Shown: piece after piece, positions 1 to 11,906 of the stretch | How positions within the stretch are numbered: position 1 is the first letter of the stretch | Layout of the letters: each line of letters starts with the position of its first letter | From: Armigeres subalbatus | Taxonomy: Eukaryota > Arthropoda > Insecta > Diptera > Culicidae | Length of the DNA stretch: 64,000 nt | Assembly (NCBI RefSeq): GCF_024139115.2 | Contig: NC_085140.1 | Span: 312,607,259-312,671,258, forward strand | Reading direction: 5' to 3' | Notes under the pieces: model-generated | Databases searched by the model: none | What the model saw: only the letters and a program-made list of their open reading frames with translations | What the model was told of the DNA's origin: nothing | Translations under genes and position numbers: made by a program

Positions 1-2329
1 CTAGAAGTTACGTATTGCTTCATTGAAAGGAAAACATATTGCTGGTACATAAATGCGCATCAATGCAATTATGCGTCTAAATATAAGTTGTAGCAGCTTT
101 AAAAAGAAATTAGCACAAATTTCCGCTACATTCATACGACACAATGAAATACTTTTAAAACTTATCCTGCCAATTTCAGCTTATTTTTTTATTCAATGCA
201 CATTTCCTGTTACCCATCCGAGTGCCATAAAATAAAACTGTTATCAGTCACCTGCAAGGATCTCTTCTTTTAGATTTTCCGAGCTAAAGCAAAGTGATTT
301 TTGAGCTGCATACCTGACCTGATGAGCAGTGCAATTCGCGAATTTAATTGAGTGGAATTTTCTCTGGGGACTGTCTGAAAAGTGGGCTTACTCTAGCCAA
401 AGGAGCACTTTTTCCAGAATTTTTGGTAAGGCGCCAGTGAACCTTTTAAGACCCAGGGAGGAATTTTTGTCCCAGACGAGATCAGCAAAGCCCCAAGCTG
501 CTGGCTGGTCTAGAGCCACGGTAACTTCCGTGGGTACTCAAGGCCTTTTTGTTATTTCTCCTGGTCCTCAGGAATGTTTTTACTACTTTCTCTCAGTCTA
601 GAAGATAATCTTTTTGTGGTTATATTAGGTTTTGTGGTGGAAAGGCGGACAATAACAAAGGGATTTATACAACGGAAAGTCAAGATTTTCTAACTTAATC
701 TTAAAGGACAGCTGTGGTTCGGAAGGCCGCAAACTTTGATGAAATAAATGTTTTTTTTCGTTTTATTTAAAGACTAAAGAGTGAAGCACAGAGTGAGCTC
801 ACCGGTACGTTGCGGCTGTTTCTGCTGCCAAGGATCCCATCTGATGCTTTCTCCTGATGAGGTTCCTGCATGCCAGTCTCTTCTACATTTCTTAATTCCG
901 TTGTCTTCTACAGAGTTCACACATTGTCGGCTAGGCCGAAATATGCAGGCCATTGTCCTACGTCCGGGGAATGGCATACACGCGCGCAATGTCTCTAATC
1001 GGTCCATCATGAGCTTATGGATCTTTCATAATAGGATTGATTAACCATTAGACCCATCATCCTTTTCATTCTGATATTCAGGATCAGAATCCATCCATCA
1101 TTAAACTGAAAATTAAAACCAATATTATTTAGAAAGAGACACGTTACCTTGTGACCTGCTCCAGAGTGGATGCGGAACGAATATTGCATAATAGTTGACT
1201 CAAATATCGCACAGACAGCATAGGTCAGCCCTCACACCTCCGCCGAAGCTACTCGACCTTAGGGCTCTTTAGATCTTTAGTGCATGGATGGCTGCTGAAG
1301 AACACTGGCTGAACTCAAGCAGCTGCTAAAAGGGTGCTCGAACCAATATTTCAGCTTGTCCAAGTCAGTGCGTAATTGAGATAATAATTCCGGCGTGATC
1401 ATCCTTCCTTCCATCGGCTCAGGGTTCCGTTATGCCGACTGTCATATCGCAGCTGCCGACGCCCCTCAGAAAACATACCAGGACTGTAGCTTCTCGTTCT
1501 TCCTGTTTCAGCCTTTGCTACTCTAGATCCTAAATCTTCCGCCGGTAACATCTGTAATCCATTCTTTTCGTTGAATGCAGCTCCTAGTTTCTCGCCGGTT
1601 TCGATCGATAAAAGCATTCTTCGCCGCCCACTTTCTTCACCGCCTACCTTCCAGGACATGCACTACCGAGTTCAAGGTTCTTCAACGAACGATCTCTTCA
1701 CAGTTGGAACTTCTAATCGGTCTATGTTAATTGTTGCCGGAGCCTCTCTAAGGCCGAATCCGAGCAATACGTTATCGGATCTCGTCAATCAAGATGATAG
1801 TCAAACGCGATTATAGCTCTGCGTTTATTAAGGTCTCAAGAAGGCACCGTCCTCGTTTTCAGCTGATCCATTCCCTATAGAAACCAAATACTGTCTTGCC
1901 CCTATTACACGTAAAAAATTAATGTTGTTTATTATATTATTTCTATACTTGCTAAAGCAGGCGCTTAATGACATGTATAAGAAAACTTATACATCGCATT
2001 AGTCACATACATTCGGAAACTTTTTACTTTCATTAACTATGAATGTTATTAGCTTTGATATGGGATCATTTCATTAGGTGGCATAATGAAAGTATAAGTA
2101 TTTTCGAATGGTTTTGCCTAACATATAAGGTTATTTTTTACGTGTAGATTTATCAATCTGCGATCACGATTCAGCCATCTGGATTTTAGTATGGCAACCT
2201 GGCACGTTTGTTTGTACTTAAAAATTTTCCATCCGCCTTCTTTCTTCCATGAATTTGGCAGATTGGAAACCCAGTAATGTATTAATCTTGGTCCTGCCAA
2301 CTAAAAGGGCTCCTGAGAAGTAAGTCAAA
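1..2329. other. Unassigned sequence, no gene recognised
   Basis: I see no recognisable gene, RNA or transposon end here. The longest frames (87 residues or fewer) match no family I know and overlap on both strands, as chance frames do. The stretch around 1400-1820 is less A+T-rich than its surroundings and could be an old transposon coding remnant, but no motif supports that. Confidence 0.5.
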
Positions 2330-2760
2330 CGCTGCTGGCAGCAGACAGGAGAAGAGTGGGTGGACTCCCCATCCGACTATGCAAGGAGAAAGCCGCAACA
2401 ACCGGATAATCGCCTTCTCTACGATATTTACCGAAGTCTAATTGGAGCAAGGACAAATTGTGGATGCCAGAGAAGACGCAACATGTCAGTCACTCACCGA
2501 TCCAACTGATCAGTTTAAACGTTAGCTCAACCACTAGCAACAGCTTCTTCAGTTCTGACAACTTATCCTAATGTGCAGATGGCAGTCGAGCGGATTCCGG
2601 CCCGGATGATCTGTGAGAATCATACTGTCATGCTTCGCATCACCCTGGTGCAGGTCGTTGAATTTCAAGTCCTTCCATTTACTGATTAGCCACGGAGAAG
2701 CCTTCGATCGTCTGAATCACAAAAAACGCTGTCCCAGGAGGTATAGACAAAATCGAGAGT
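2330..2760 (+). pseudogene. Fossil fragment of a non-LTR retrotransposon reverse transcriptase
   Basis: Translating in pieces gives GARTNCG near 2450, a TDP-like linker near 2497, SSGFRPG around 2595-2612 and GEAFDRLNH at 2694-2720. These resemble the linker before the polymerase, the GFRPGRS box and the D-x-x-AFD box of LINE reverse transcriptases. The frame shifts several times and stop codons interrupt it. The first catalytic Asp of the palm box (normally F/Y-x-D-F-x-KAFD) appears replaced, reading ISHGEAFD. No terminal repeat, poly(A) or target duplication was found, so this is a dead 5'- and 3'-truncated remnant. The clade cannot be assigned safely by eye. No function is expected. Confidence 0.55.
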
Positions 2761-4087
2761 CCTGGCAATGGAGTCGCTAAATTGAGCAAGGATAGATGTA
2801 TTGTATCTCTGTTGTTGTTGCTCATCGTAATCGACGAAATGAAGGACGCTCAGCAGCCCACCATTGAGCAACCGAACGACCTCGACTCAGAAGATGATAG
2901 CTGCTTACCAACGCAACAATGTCAATGATGGAGAGAAGGAACACAATCAGTGGCCGTATGTAATAATTTAACAATACCCATCGCTATTTTACAAAGTAAT
3001 AGGCTTATTTTTAACTTGTTTGGAAGATTGTTATTTTCTTATATACTGTACCGGTTTTGGCCATGTTCCTAATTTCTAATTTTATGAATACTCAAAAAAA
3101 ACCAATTTGCAGGGGTTTATTAGTCCTACAAGAGATATATGCCTCATCCTTCAAATGTGTATTTTAGGGTTGGCCAAATTAGGCACTAATTGTTGGCCAA
3201 ACTCACTTCCCTACAAAAATGAATTTCTGTCTGTCTGAAGAGGATGATACAGAGGTATTTTGGGCGAGGAAGGTTCTAAGATGATTCGAGCCCCTACCCA
3301 GTCTAAAGGCCCGATATAAATGGGACATCGATTTCTTCATAACTTGAGAATGAATCAAGAAAATGTAACAAATCTGGCATGTGAGGTTTGAAGGGAAGAT
3401 ATGTTTCAGTGGTGGTTTGAACCTCCTCTTCTGGAAAGAGGAGCTCAATACAAATGAAGCATAAATTTCTGCATAACTCGAGAACTAATCAATTTTAGGC
3501 GAAAGTTTGTCAGGTCTGCTAGTTTTCTATAAACAAGTGGAACTTTAACTCTCAAAAGCAAGGTTGTTTTAGTGTATCGTACCTTTGCTTGGAGTAAGTA
3601 TTTAAGGAGAATCTAACCAGACACCTGAAGACATCTCACGATCGCGTGGGGCTTGGGAAGCCCAGCCCATCAATGACCCACGCAGCACACACGTGCATGT
3701 TTCTTGCATGCTTGTTTCTTGTGGGCTGATATGACGTGCTCCACCGATTCTACTCAGATCTCAATGTATTCCATACATGTAGCCGGGAAGTCTGAAATTC
3801 GAACCATGCAAAACATGTACTTTCCAAAAAGAAAAACCAAAATTTCTTAGAAATAAGTTTCACATTTTTATTTATATAAAATTTTGTGTTAAATTCACTA
3901 ATGGATAAAATATGTTACAAATATTCATATCTTTTTTCTCTAAACGTTACTGCTATCATTCTCCATTATAATTTTGCACGGAATAATTGCATTTTGGACC
4001 TTTTTTCGATTCCTTGTTATTTTTTATTCCCCCCTATACCTTCCAGAGCTGACGGACATAAAATAAATTTAATATTTGTATCGGCCG
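2761..4087. other. Unassigned, A+T-rich sequence
   Basis: No gene seen. The stretch 3170-3540 has the texture of a dispersed mosquito repeat (moderate GC, short broken frames) but no ends are visible. The part after about 3830 is strongly A+T-rich. Confidence 0.4.
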
Positions 4088-4579
4088 CGTTGAGAGAAAT
4101 CTATTGGAAAGCGACTTGCTTAATTTTTTCAAAAGGACCTAAGAACATTTTTTTCATGAATTTGAATATTGCCATCAACAAACCAACATGAAAGCTTTTA
4201 ATTGCAGTATTAAACAAATTTATAAAAAATGTTAGGTCGTTTGAAAAGTTTGCGAAATTACTTTTGAACGACGCAATATACACGATGATACAAAGACGAA
4301 AGGCAATGTATGTCTAACGTATTTCACCGATTTGATATCTTAACCATTTTGCGACGACTATAACATGCACTTTACTTATTGCCTGATAGCACAGCCCAGT
4401 CAACATTTTGGTATCTATTTCTCTCAATATAGGTTATTATATAACCAACTAATCATATATAATGCATAGATTACTATATACGTACCAAACGGAAGGATCA
4501 TAGGACACGAGTTTTATTTCACAATTTTTTCCGACATCATTCGAACAGTATTACGATTAAATATTAAAATATACAAATG

Positions 4580-4645
4580 ACAGCACCAAGACTCGAACTG
4601 CGATCTTTGAATCGCAGGCGGATACTCTACCACCGCACACTCACA
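4580..4645 (-). repeat. tRNA-like segment, possible SINE head (left arm)
   Basis: On the minus strand there is a box-A-like GGTGGTAGAGTA followed about 35 bp later by a box-B-like AGTTCGAGTCTTGG. Between them a GCGA...TCGC stem could act as an anticodon-like stem. The T-stem does not pair properly, so a functional tRNA is unlikely. The same segment occurs in the right arm at 28087-28155. A tRNA-derived SINE head or a decayed tRNA copy are both possible. Confidence 0.35.
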
Positions 4646-5367
4646 TCGAAGTGAATCGATTTTCTAAACTACACAATTATATCTTTACAACTGCTTGAAA
4701 CTTCTATAAGCCATTTGGACTGAAGGTTTCTGATTCACATGACATTCATTTCCGATATAGGCTATTAGGAATATTACCCGCATAATTCTAACCATAACAA
4801 AACATCATCAAACGGTCTAGGTTCCTTTCTGAACCGTAACCAGAACGATAACAAAACCTTAGGCTAACTGTTGTTAGGTAAGTTTGACCATATTGATTAT
4901 TGTTTTTTAAACTCATCCATACGAATAACGGGTTGTTAAGAATGTTTACCGTAAAAAATTCAACTTTCGAACACGTCGATTCCTGAGTAATTTACTTACT
5001 CTGAAAGCCTCTTTAATAAAGAAAGGAATTACTTGAGGATTTGATGTTCCTCACCTAACGACAGAAGAAGAAGCGCACCCGTAACACTCCGTAAAAACAT
5101 TGCTTCGCCCGGAATACCGCTGAAACTACGAAAAAACTTTATTGACAATGCAAACGCGCTACAGTTTCTAACAACTCTATGGCGACGCTGACGAAGGACG
5201 AGCCAGCGTCAAACAGCAGGGTACAATAACTGAGGTACAGACAATGTTTACTTTTTAGCATGGAATTACTAAGATCATACCGTTAATAGGTAACCATAAC
5301 TGTATGATCATGTACATTTTGAACGTTTCACCTGTGGTAATTTCCTGCGGAAGCCATTACGAGTTTT

Positions 5368-5509
5368 TGGGCTTATTCTACGAGGGTGGACGTGAGATTG
5401 CTCGAATGACGCGAGAAGAGTCGTATAGCCCCATTTGAATAACATGGTTACCTCACGTGAGAATTGCTAAATCGACTCACCACGTCACTCGACTCGTAGA
5501 ATAAGCCCA
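5368..5509. mobile_element. 142-bp MITE present only in the left arm
   Basis: The ends are perfect inverted repeats, TGGGCTTATTCTACGAG and its complement at the right end. The homologous site in the right arm (about 24855) reads straight through a T-run without this segment, so it inserted after the arms were duplicated, or was lost from the other arm. The target lies in a T-run, so the exact duplication (TT or TTT) is ambiguous. It has no coding capacity. The superfamily is not assigned. Confidence 0.8.
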
Positions 5510-8270
5510 TTTATTCCATAATTATGACTGATTTTCACTATGGTAAAATTATCGTATCTCAATACAACATTTTTTGACAATAAACTGACAAAGTTTGATA
5601 TGCAGTGCGATTATATATTTTTGATGGATGCATGCGACTTTTTTTTGCTGTTTGTTATACGATATGGGTTTACTGGGTGGTAATTAGTCAACCGATTGCG
5701 TCAACGTTCACATGTCCCATAGCTGCACAGAGAGAAATAATAGAAATAAAATTTCAAAATGTATTTCAAAACGTCGCTAAGTGCACGTCAGTCAGATTTT
5801 ATTCCCATTTGATACATTTTTTCAAGGATTTCAAATTGTTTTCTAATCGCTTCTCTAGGACATGACAGCAGTCCGAAAAAAGCTATCGCATGTCTTCCTT
5901 TTCGAACAGTTTCGCTTTGAATTTAAACTTTATTCTGGGCTCAAAACTTTTCGCAAACATTGATTTGTGAACTTTTCGCATCTTTCGTCAATCTAATCAA
6001 TGCAATAATTTTCTAATAATATTTCTGCAATCCATAACCTTTTGATGAGCGTATAAAAATAGCAAAATTTTGTATGGTGTCACTGAACAAGAAACCGTAA
6101 GCGTGAAACTCAATAAACGAAGCGATCTATCGCATAGATCCATCGTTGATGTGTCAACATCTTAATATCCCGGATGATCATCGAACTAAAGCGAAGCGCT
6201 GCGATGCCCCATCAATGCCACGTCGTATCAAAATCACGCATCAAACGAAGATAATGGCAGCGCACGCACCATTTCGAACAAACTGCAGCAACGGCTAAAA
6301 CAGTTTTCAAATTGCTGTGAACAGAAAAAAATCTTGACACATTTCTCTGGGCGGCGATGGGAATACACCGCTTGGCCCATCAACGTGCATTCGAGCTAAC
6401 TAATAATGATCCGTCTGCCTGGCTCTCCGTCGTAGCATATGGGGACCGTCTAATTTATGACATTCGACGCACCACGAAGCCAAGTGTGTAACACGCAGCA
6501 CAAATTCGGTAGGTCCACACATGTTGACAGGACCTACTAAACGTTGTCGCCGGTTGTCGGTATTGGCTGGTTAGTAATATAGTTCTCATTCGAAACTGCA
6601 TGCGTTTGACCTACTTTCGGGCTGCAGTCATATGGCGAAGCGATATACGCGTTCTGAAACGCATTTTTTGTGTTTGCTGCTGTGCGTCGATGTCGATGGC
6701 AACGAAACGATGTGACGAGGACGGTGCAGCAGAGTACGGACAAGGGGACCTGGGGACCGAGGCTTCCAGTCACTATACCGAAAATGCGTGCAGTCATAGA
6801 ACGATTAGGCTTCCTCTTCCAATTGTGTTGCCCTATCTCTACCATAGATAATACAACAGTGGGGTTGGTTGCGTTGGATGAGGACAGGAATAATATAATC
6901 TACATTTTACAAAGCTCAAATTATGCATTCAAGATTAATTGTAATTCCAATGCACGTTACTGACTTCAAGACACCTTTTCGTGGCATTTGAGGCAAATTT
7001 CTTGAAAATCACTATAATCAATATCTAACAATAAAGTAGATTATATTTTCTAATTTTCATCAAACACCTTACATCAAGTATTTTACTTTGAAGGACTTAG
7101 AATGTTCTTAATATTTTTACAAAATTTTCATTGTTGTTCTCTAAGTTTGAAATGCGTTATGGAATAGAATCGGAATAACGCAGACCTTTCACATTCAATC
7201 AGAAGCTTTCCACTGTGCAACATTGAGTGCAATAAAAACGACGCGTGTACGCCTTTGCTGGCGTATGCGTTTACGCATCGAAATATAACAACAGAAATAA
7301 AGAAGAACTCGCTTTATAGAACGCAATAGCATTTCAAAATTAGGTCACGACTCTTGGTCTCGTTTCACGCCCCGGTTGATGTGCGTTTCCTTGCGCTGTG
7401 CCTTTGCAATGCTTATCGTTGTGTGGTACCAAGGTAGGAGACGGGGAAAAATGCCCCAAAACGCTACAAGAACGTACAACAGTTTTTTGAGCATTACTTT
7501 AGCTAGCATTAGTTGACATTTATGATCTATACTAATCATGATGATTGAAGAACGACATTTTGAAATTTCTTTCTTTATTTTTTAAAATTAAGTGAAAACA
7601 ACATGTGTGACAATCTTTTAAAATATAACCATCGTATTATTCTTTAATTACATTTTTTATCATGACGTAGATAAGTGTAATCAAGCGTTAGTTAGTTTCT
7701 ATTCCCCTTTTACGTTGTCCAGCGTCACAATCAACGCTGAGCGTAGACGTATTCCTCCATCTTCCACACTCTGCGCAGTTGCGTACAATTACTAGAATAT
7801 GGAAGACAGGTAATGCGACGGTCAAGACACCTAGAATTGGGGAAGATAATTTTAACGCTACGCTACTTATAGCTGAACTGTAAAACATCGAGTGCTTTGC
7901 GCGGGCAGCATGTTGTATGCTGCTGCGCCTGCTGCGTGGATGTGTTCATGCTGAGGGAGGTGAAACAAGTTGCTGTAGCACTAGATTTGGCGCTGCCCTG
8001 GGCCAACTTGGAAATCGGCTCTGGTTGCCATTCCCGCTCTGCTGGTGGGCTAACGTACCTACTAGGTTTATGCATGAAGCACTCTGTTTTCCGAAAAGTG
8101 TGGTTTAGCGAAACATCAACATGATTTGAAGGAATCAATTATTGAGTATTTGAATAAGCGAGAGGTAGTGACCAGAAGAGAGGATCAAAGCGGATGGGTG
8201 AGGTTTGTAAACAAACATTTCAGGCATGAAGCAAAACATTTCAAATTTAGTTGGAAGGGCTTGAATGACT

Positions 8271-8535
8271 TCTTCTTATTATTATTATTGGCAATTCATT
8301 CCCATTGGGACATTGTCGCCTCGCAGCTTAGTATTCCATACTCCACATATGTTAACTGAGGTTTCAGCCAAGCTACCATTTTGCATTAGTATATCGAGCG
8401 GTAGCACGATAATACTTTTATGCCCAGGGAAGTCGAGAAAATTTCCAGCCCGAAAATTTCCTGGATCGAACCGGGAATCGAACCCAGCTACCTTCAGCAT
8501 GGTCGTGCTTTGTAGCCGCACGGCTAAGAAAGGCC
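8271..8535 (-). mobile_element. Feilai-type tRNA-derived SINE, full length
   Basis: Read on the minus strand, the element starts with a GGCCTTTCTTAGCC head and has a box-B-like GGGTTCGATTCCCGG. Its body includes CTTCCCTGGGCATAAAAG and it ends in an AAGAAGAAG-type tail. This matches what I know of the Feilai SINE of Aedes aegypti. Near-identical flanks GCTTGAATGAC (8259-8269) and GCTTGGAATGAC (8540-8551) look like the target-site duplication. Short frames over it are not genes. The right-arm counterpart (21745-21965) has lost the tRNA-like head. Confidence 0.85.
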
Positions 8536-8874
8536 TCAAGCTTGGAATGACGTAAATCTAATATCAATACATACTTACGTGCAATAGGTGCAATGTTACC
8601 CTATTTCATATCATCGAATTAATTCTAATTGCATCTGTTGTAAAAATGGTGAAGTGTGATTATTTTTTCCAATTTTGCAAACAACGCTTTGTTAAATCAA
8701 GTTATTGCAAAATTAGTTCGCTCACGGGGAGGGATAAAAAAATATTAGAATGAACACAGAAATGAATAAAAAAAGTACTGTGGTTAGCATAACTTGATTG
8801 ACTGTACACTTCGTAGTTGCTAGTCTTGATTGGTCGAGAAACAACAGCTCACCAATTGAATAGCCGTCTTGGAT

Positions 8875-9050
8875 TCAAAAGCTATTCCACGTACTTGCTC
8901 GAGTTTAGTTAATTCAAACCAATAACGATGTGGTTACGTGTTCAAAGTCAATTTGATTAGGAGAGAAAAATTAGTTCGACACTCATTGCCACAAGACCGA
9001 GGAATCCTCAGCTCCATGAGTCATGGGAAAGAGATAAGGTTCCTTAAAGC
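8875..9050 (-). repeat. Dispersed repeat R3, left-arm copy
   Basis: About 170 bp, with copies at 21255-21425 (other arm) and at 28906-29070 just outside the duplication. Shared words on the sense strand include GAGGATTCCTCGGTCT, GAGTGTCGAACTAA and CATCGTTATTGG. No ends or coding frame are recognisable, and the family is unknown to me. Confidence 0.7.
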
Positions 9051-9096
9051 AATTGACTATATGCCAGATATTGAGTCACCCAGGGTGATCATTAAT

Positions 9097-9368
9097 TTTC
9101 TTCTTCTTCATTGGCATAACATCCCCCATTAAGATATTGCCACCTCGCAGCTTAGTGTTCATTAAGCACTTCCTAGATTAATACGAGGTTTCTAAGCCAA
9201 ATTACATTTCATTTGTATATCATGAGGCTGAACGATGATACTTTTTATTCCAGGAAGTCGAGAGAATTTCCAGCCCGAAAATTTCCTGGATCGAACGGAA
9301 TCGAACCCAACCACCATCGGTATGGTCTGTTGTAGCCGCGCATCTTACCGCACAACCAAGAAGGGCCC
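9097..9368 (-). mobile_element. Feilai-type SINE, second copy in left arm
   Basis: Minus-strand SINE with the GGGCCCTTCTTGGTTGTG head, a B box slightly damaged by a deletion (the left copy reads CGTTCGATCC), the AATTTTCGGGCTGGAAATTC body and a GAAGAAGAAGAA tail. It is homologous in position and sequence to 20954-21239 in the right arm, so it was present before the inverted duplication. Confidence 0.85.
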
Positions 9369-9371
9369 CTG

Positions 9372-9520
9372 TCTTGTGGTTTTATTTACTATGTCTGATT
9401 TATGATATTGCATATGCAAACATGTGACAGATTTAGTTCGAAACATGTGTTGGGTTAATACTCCTTCGGGGTAATCCCACGAAACAAGTACGCTAGACAG
9501 GTCGTTAGACAGGACCTCCG
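9372..9520 (-). mobile_element. Second tRNA-derived SINE family, left-arm copy
   Basis: Counterpart of 20291-20459. The A-box region is damaged here, but CTAGCGTACTTGTTTCGTGGGAT and the GAAGGAG segment are readable on the minus strand. It directly abuts the Feilai copy. The family name is unknown to me. Confidence 0.55.
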
Positions 9521-9599
9521 TCGTCCTCCGCAGCATGAGTACTGATAAAATCAATTCCAACACCAGGCACATAACCGTACTTTCGCTATATATCTTCAG

Positions 9600-10560
9600 A
9601 ACTAATCTTTCTCATGTATTGTTTTACAATGCCAAGTAGGATGAGAATTTATAATCTCTTCCTACACACCTGCTTCATCAGCAACTGCGCTCGATATAGT
9701 AGAGTTGTGTTAGGTTGTGTCAGTTGGTCATCAGATGAACTCGAATGGCCATCACTATTTGTCCTCTCTATGTTCGATAGTCGACTGTCTTTCGAGGCAT
9801 GTTCTATCCGGTGCCGGTGGTCCCTGTTGTTTGCTCTGAGCGGATTGAATCTACACCCGGTTTCAGCCCTAAAGTGGGGACGAAAGTCAGCCCCTAGTCG
9901 GTAGAGACCCGAGTATTGATTTAACGGTTAGGTTGGTTGTTCGTTCAGTTCACGACCGGGAAGGGAAGACGGTGGCGGCTGTTACATACATATTCACAAG
10001 CACTTTTTACGGTCCGCATGGTGAAGCCCAGAGGTGTCGGCACTAACAAAGGTGAAAACAGCGACGAGGAGTCACCGCCAGAACTGATCCTTGTGGGAGT
10101 CCAATCTCCTCCCAGTATGCTATGGATCTGAAGTTGTCAGGACCGGTTGGAAAGGAAATTCAGTATGGAAGCCAGAATGTTCCCGGATAGAATCGTCACT
10201 CCACACCACAGATGCGATTAAACCCCTTAGAGATATCCAGATAAACAAGGTCTGCGTGCTTCTCTTCCTTGAAAGCGTTCTAGAGCACAACACCTAGGTT
10301 TTTCGAAATACGGGTTAGTTCCTCCATTGCTTACGCGACGATTGACAAGCCTCTCCACTTAAGTCGCGCACATTTCGGAAATCTGCCTAAACTGAGGGAT
10401 CTCGAGCAGGAACCTGGATTTTTGAATCAATCACTAGGCTCGTTTTCCAATCTTCCGGAAAGGTTGTCCAGGACTGGAATCACAGAAGGGGAGCATTGCA
10501 GTACTCAATCTCATCAGGTCTCGAGGATATCCTGTTGCTGGAGCAAAAGTGGGCTTCAGA
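9600..10560 (-). pseudogene. Dead jockey-like reverse transcriptase fragment, left-arm copy
   Basis: On the minus strand this is the homologue of 19150-20230. Readable pieces include the leucine-x-GSVL region near 10090 and the segment CTCCAGTTTAGGCAG near 10390, which aligns to the right arm. It is interrupted by many stops and frameshifts. It is part of the inverted duplication and has no independent terminal structure. Confidence 0.55.
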
Positions 10561-10822
10561 ACAAGAAAGGCTGATTTACAAAAGTTGATTGCAGATGACA
10601 GGAAGATTCCGGTGGATTGAAGAGCATAAACATATTTTCTTCAGTTTCTAGAACCCGTTTAGAAGTTCAGCAAAAATCCTTCAGGAAGTTTATTGGAAAT
10701 CTATCCAGCTCCATCGAAGATCGCTTCGAGAAAATTCCTCAATTTAAGAGTTTTTTTGCGAATATCTTCAGGATTTTTCCGAGAAATCCTTCATCAATTC
10801 CTATGGGATTGTAGATGTCTCT

Positions 10823-11904
10823 TTATTCTTTATTCTTTATGTATTACATTAAGGCTCTATAAACCGTAATCAATCCGATAATGACGATGATTTTATTCAA
10901 GTCCGCACTAATACTAATAAAGTTTTGAACTAAATTAAATATTTTGGGGCTATTTGCCGACTTATCTTCATCATTGCATATTCATCACACTTTCATCTAA
11001 ATTTTCACTTATCCAAATTAACAATTACTGAGAATTGTAGGAAAACGCTGAAAACTGCCTTTTTCCTGGGTCGGCATTCGTATTTTAATCGAACGCATAC
11101 TAACTCCGAACGTTCGGAGCAACACATACACACGCACTTGATTTTCCACATGATTTTTTTCCCACTGTTTCCTTGATTTAATCACTCCTTAAACATATAC
11201 TAACTGAGGTTCAACATTTTTCTTCAATATTGACTACCAATTATTTCACTTCGTCCAAAAACTGTCAAAACTGCTTTCCAAAAATCGAAGTGAGAGACAA
11301 ATTTGACGACGTATTGTGAATGCAATAAAATGCGAAGACTCAAATTCACTAGCGAAATATGTGAAGTAGTGAGTTCAAAATCTACGCAGTGCAACTTCAT
11401 TCAATCCGAACAATACAGCGTATACGCCAGCAACACGCAAACAAAGGTGTGCATACAAGAAAATAATCATCTCTTCATCGTTGCCAGATTTGTTTATTGG
11501 AAAAAATTGCTGTTTGTCGGATTGAACAAATATACCAGAAATAAAAATTTAAACATGTTATATAAGCTTCTATTAAATTTGTTGTGAATACACATTTTAA
11601 ACCGATAAATACCCATATTTGATACACCGTGAAAATGTGTTATAATATAGAATAACATTTAAATAACATTTCGTCAAGTCTGGTAACATTATCATTAGCT
11701 GGCAATTTTGAACACCTTCCACCACTCCAGTTGTAAACAAAATTTATCTATCGGTGCTGCACTTTTCCGTACCAATTGCCTCACTATTACAAACAAGCGA
11801 TACAGCATTAATTTCAAAAATCATTGTGATGGAGTCTTGAGCCTTAATCCTAATCTAATCTGATCACTTGTCATAAAAATAATAAAATACATAGAGAATA
11901 ATCA
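10823..11904. other. Spacer of the inverted duplication, first part: A+T-rich, unassigned
   Basis: No gene or repeat family recognised. The left arm stops at GGATTGTAGATGTCT, and the sequence continues with a TATTCTTTATTCTTTATG simple stretch. A 94-codon frame at 11303-11587 has no recognisable motif. Confidence 0.5.
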
Positions 11905-11906
11905 TA

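Larger units (their letters stand above)
4088..10822 (+). repeat. Left arm of a giant inverted duplication
   Basis: This arm pairs, as the reverse complement, with 18888-28890. Anchor points read directly: 4088 pairs with 28890, 4415 with 28570, 5210 with 25995, 5900 with 24440, 6550 with 23790, 7900 with 22380, 9600 with 20230, 10560 with 19140 and 10822 with 18888. Similarity is about 85-95 % by eye, with indels. The arm contains low-copy-looking sequence (about 5900-8250), two Feilai SINEs, a second SINE, a dead LINE fragment and one 142-bp MITE absent from the other arm. The outer edge reads GTTGAGAGAAATCTATTGG and its partner shows the same words, with no obvious target duplication outside. 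It looks like a segmental inverted duplication more than a single transposon. Confidence 0.9.

Noticed and set aside
4580..4645. Functional tRNA gene
   Set aside because: A and B boxes are recognisable, but the T-stem and acceptor stem do not pair and the copy in the other arm is equally decayed.
6537..6845. A 102-residue protein shared by both arms (MTARIFGIVTGSLGP...)
   Set aside because: The frame breaks differently in the right-arm copy shortly after the shared start and the upstream part is not conserved as codons, so it is more likely similarity of duplicated DNA than a gene.
8285..8555. Small proteins of 84-96 residues on both strands
   Set aside because: They lie wholly inside a Feilai SINE, whose non-coding body gives such frames in many copies.
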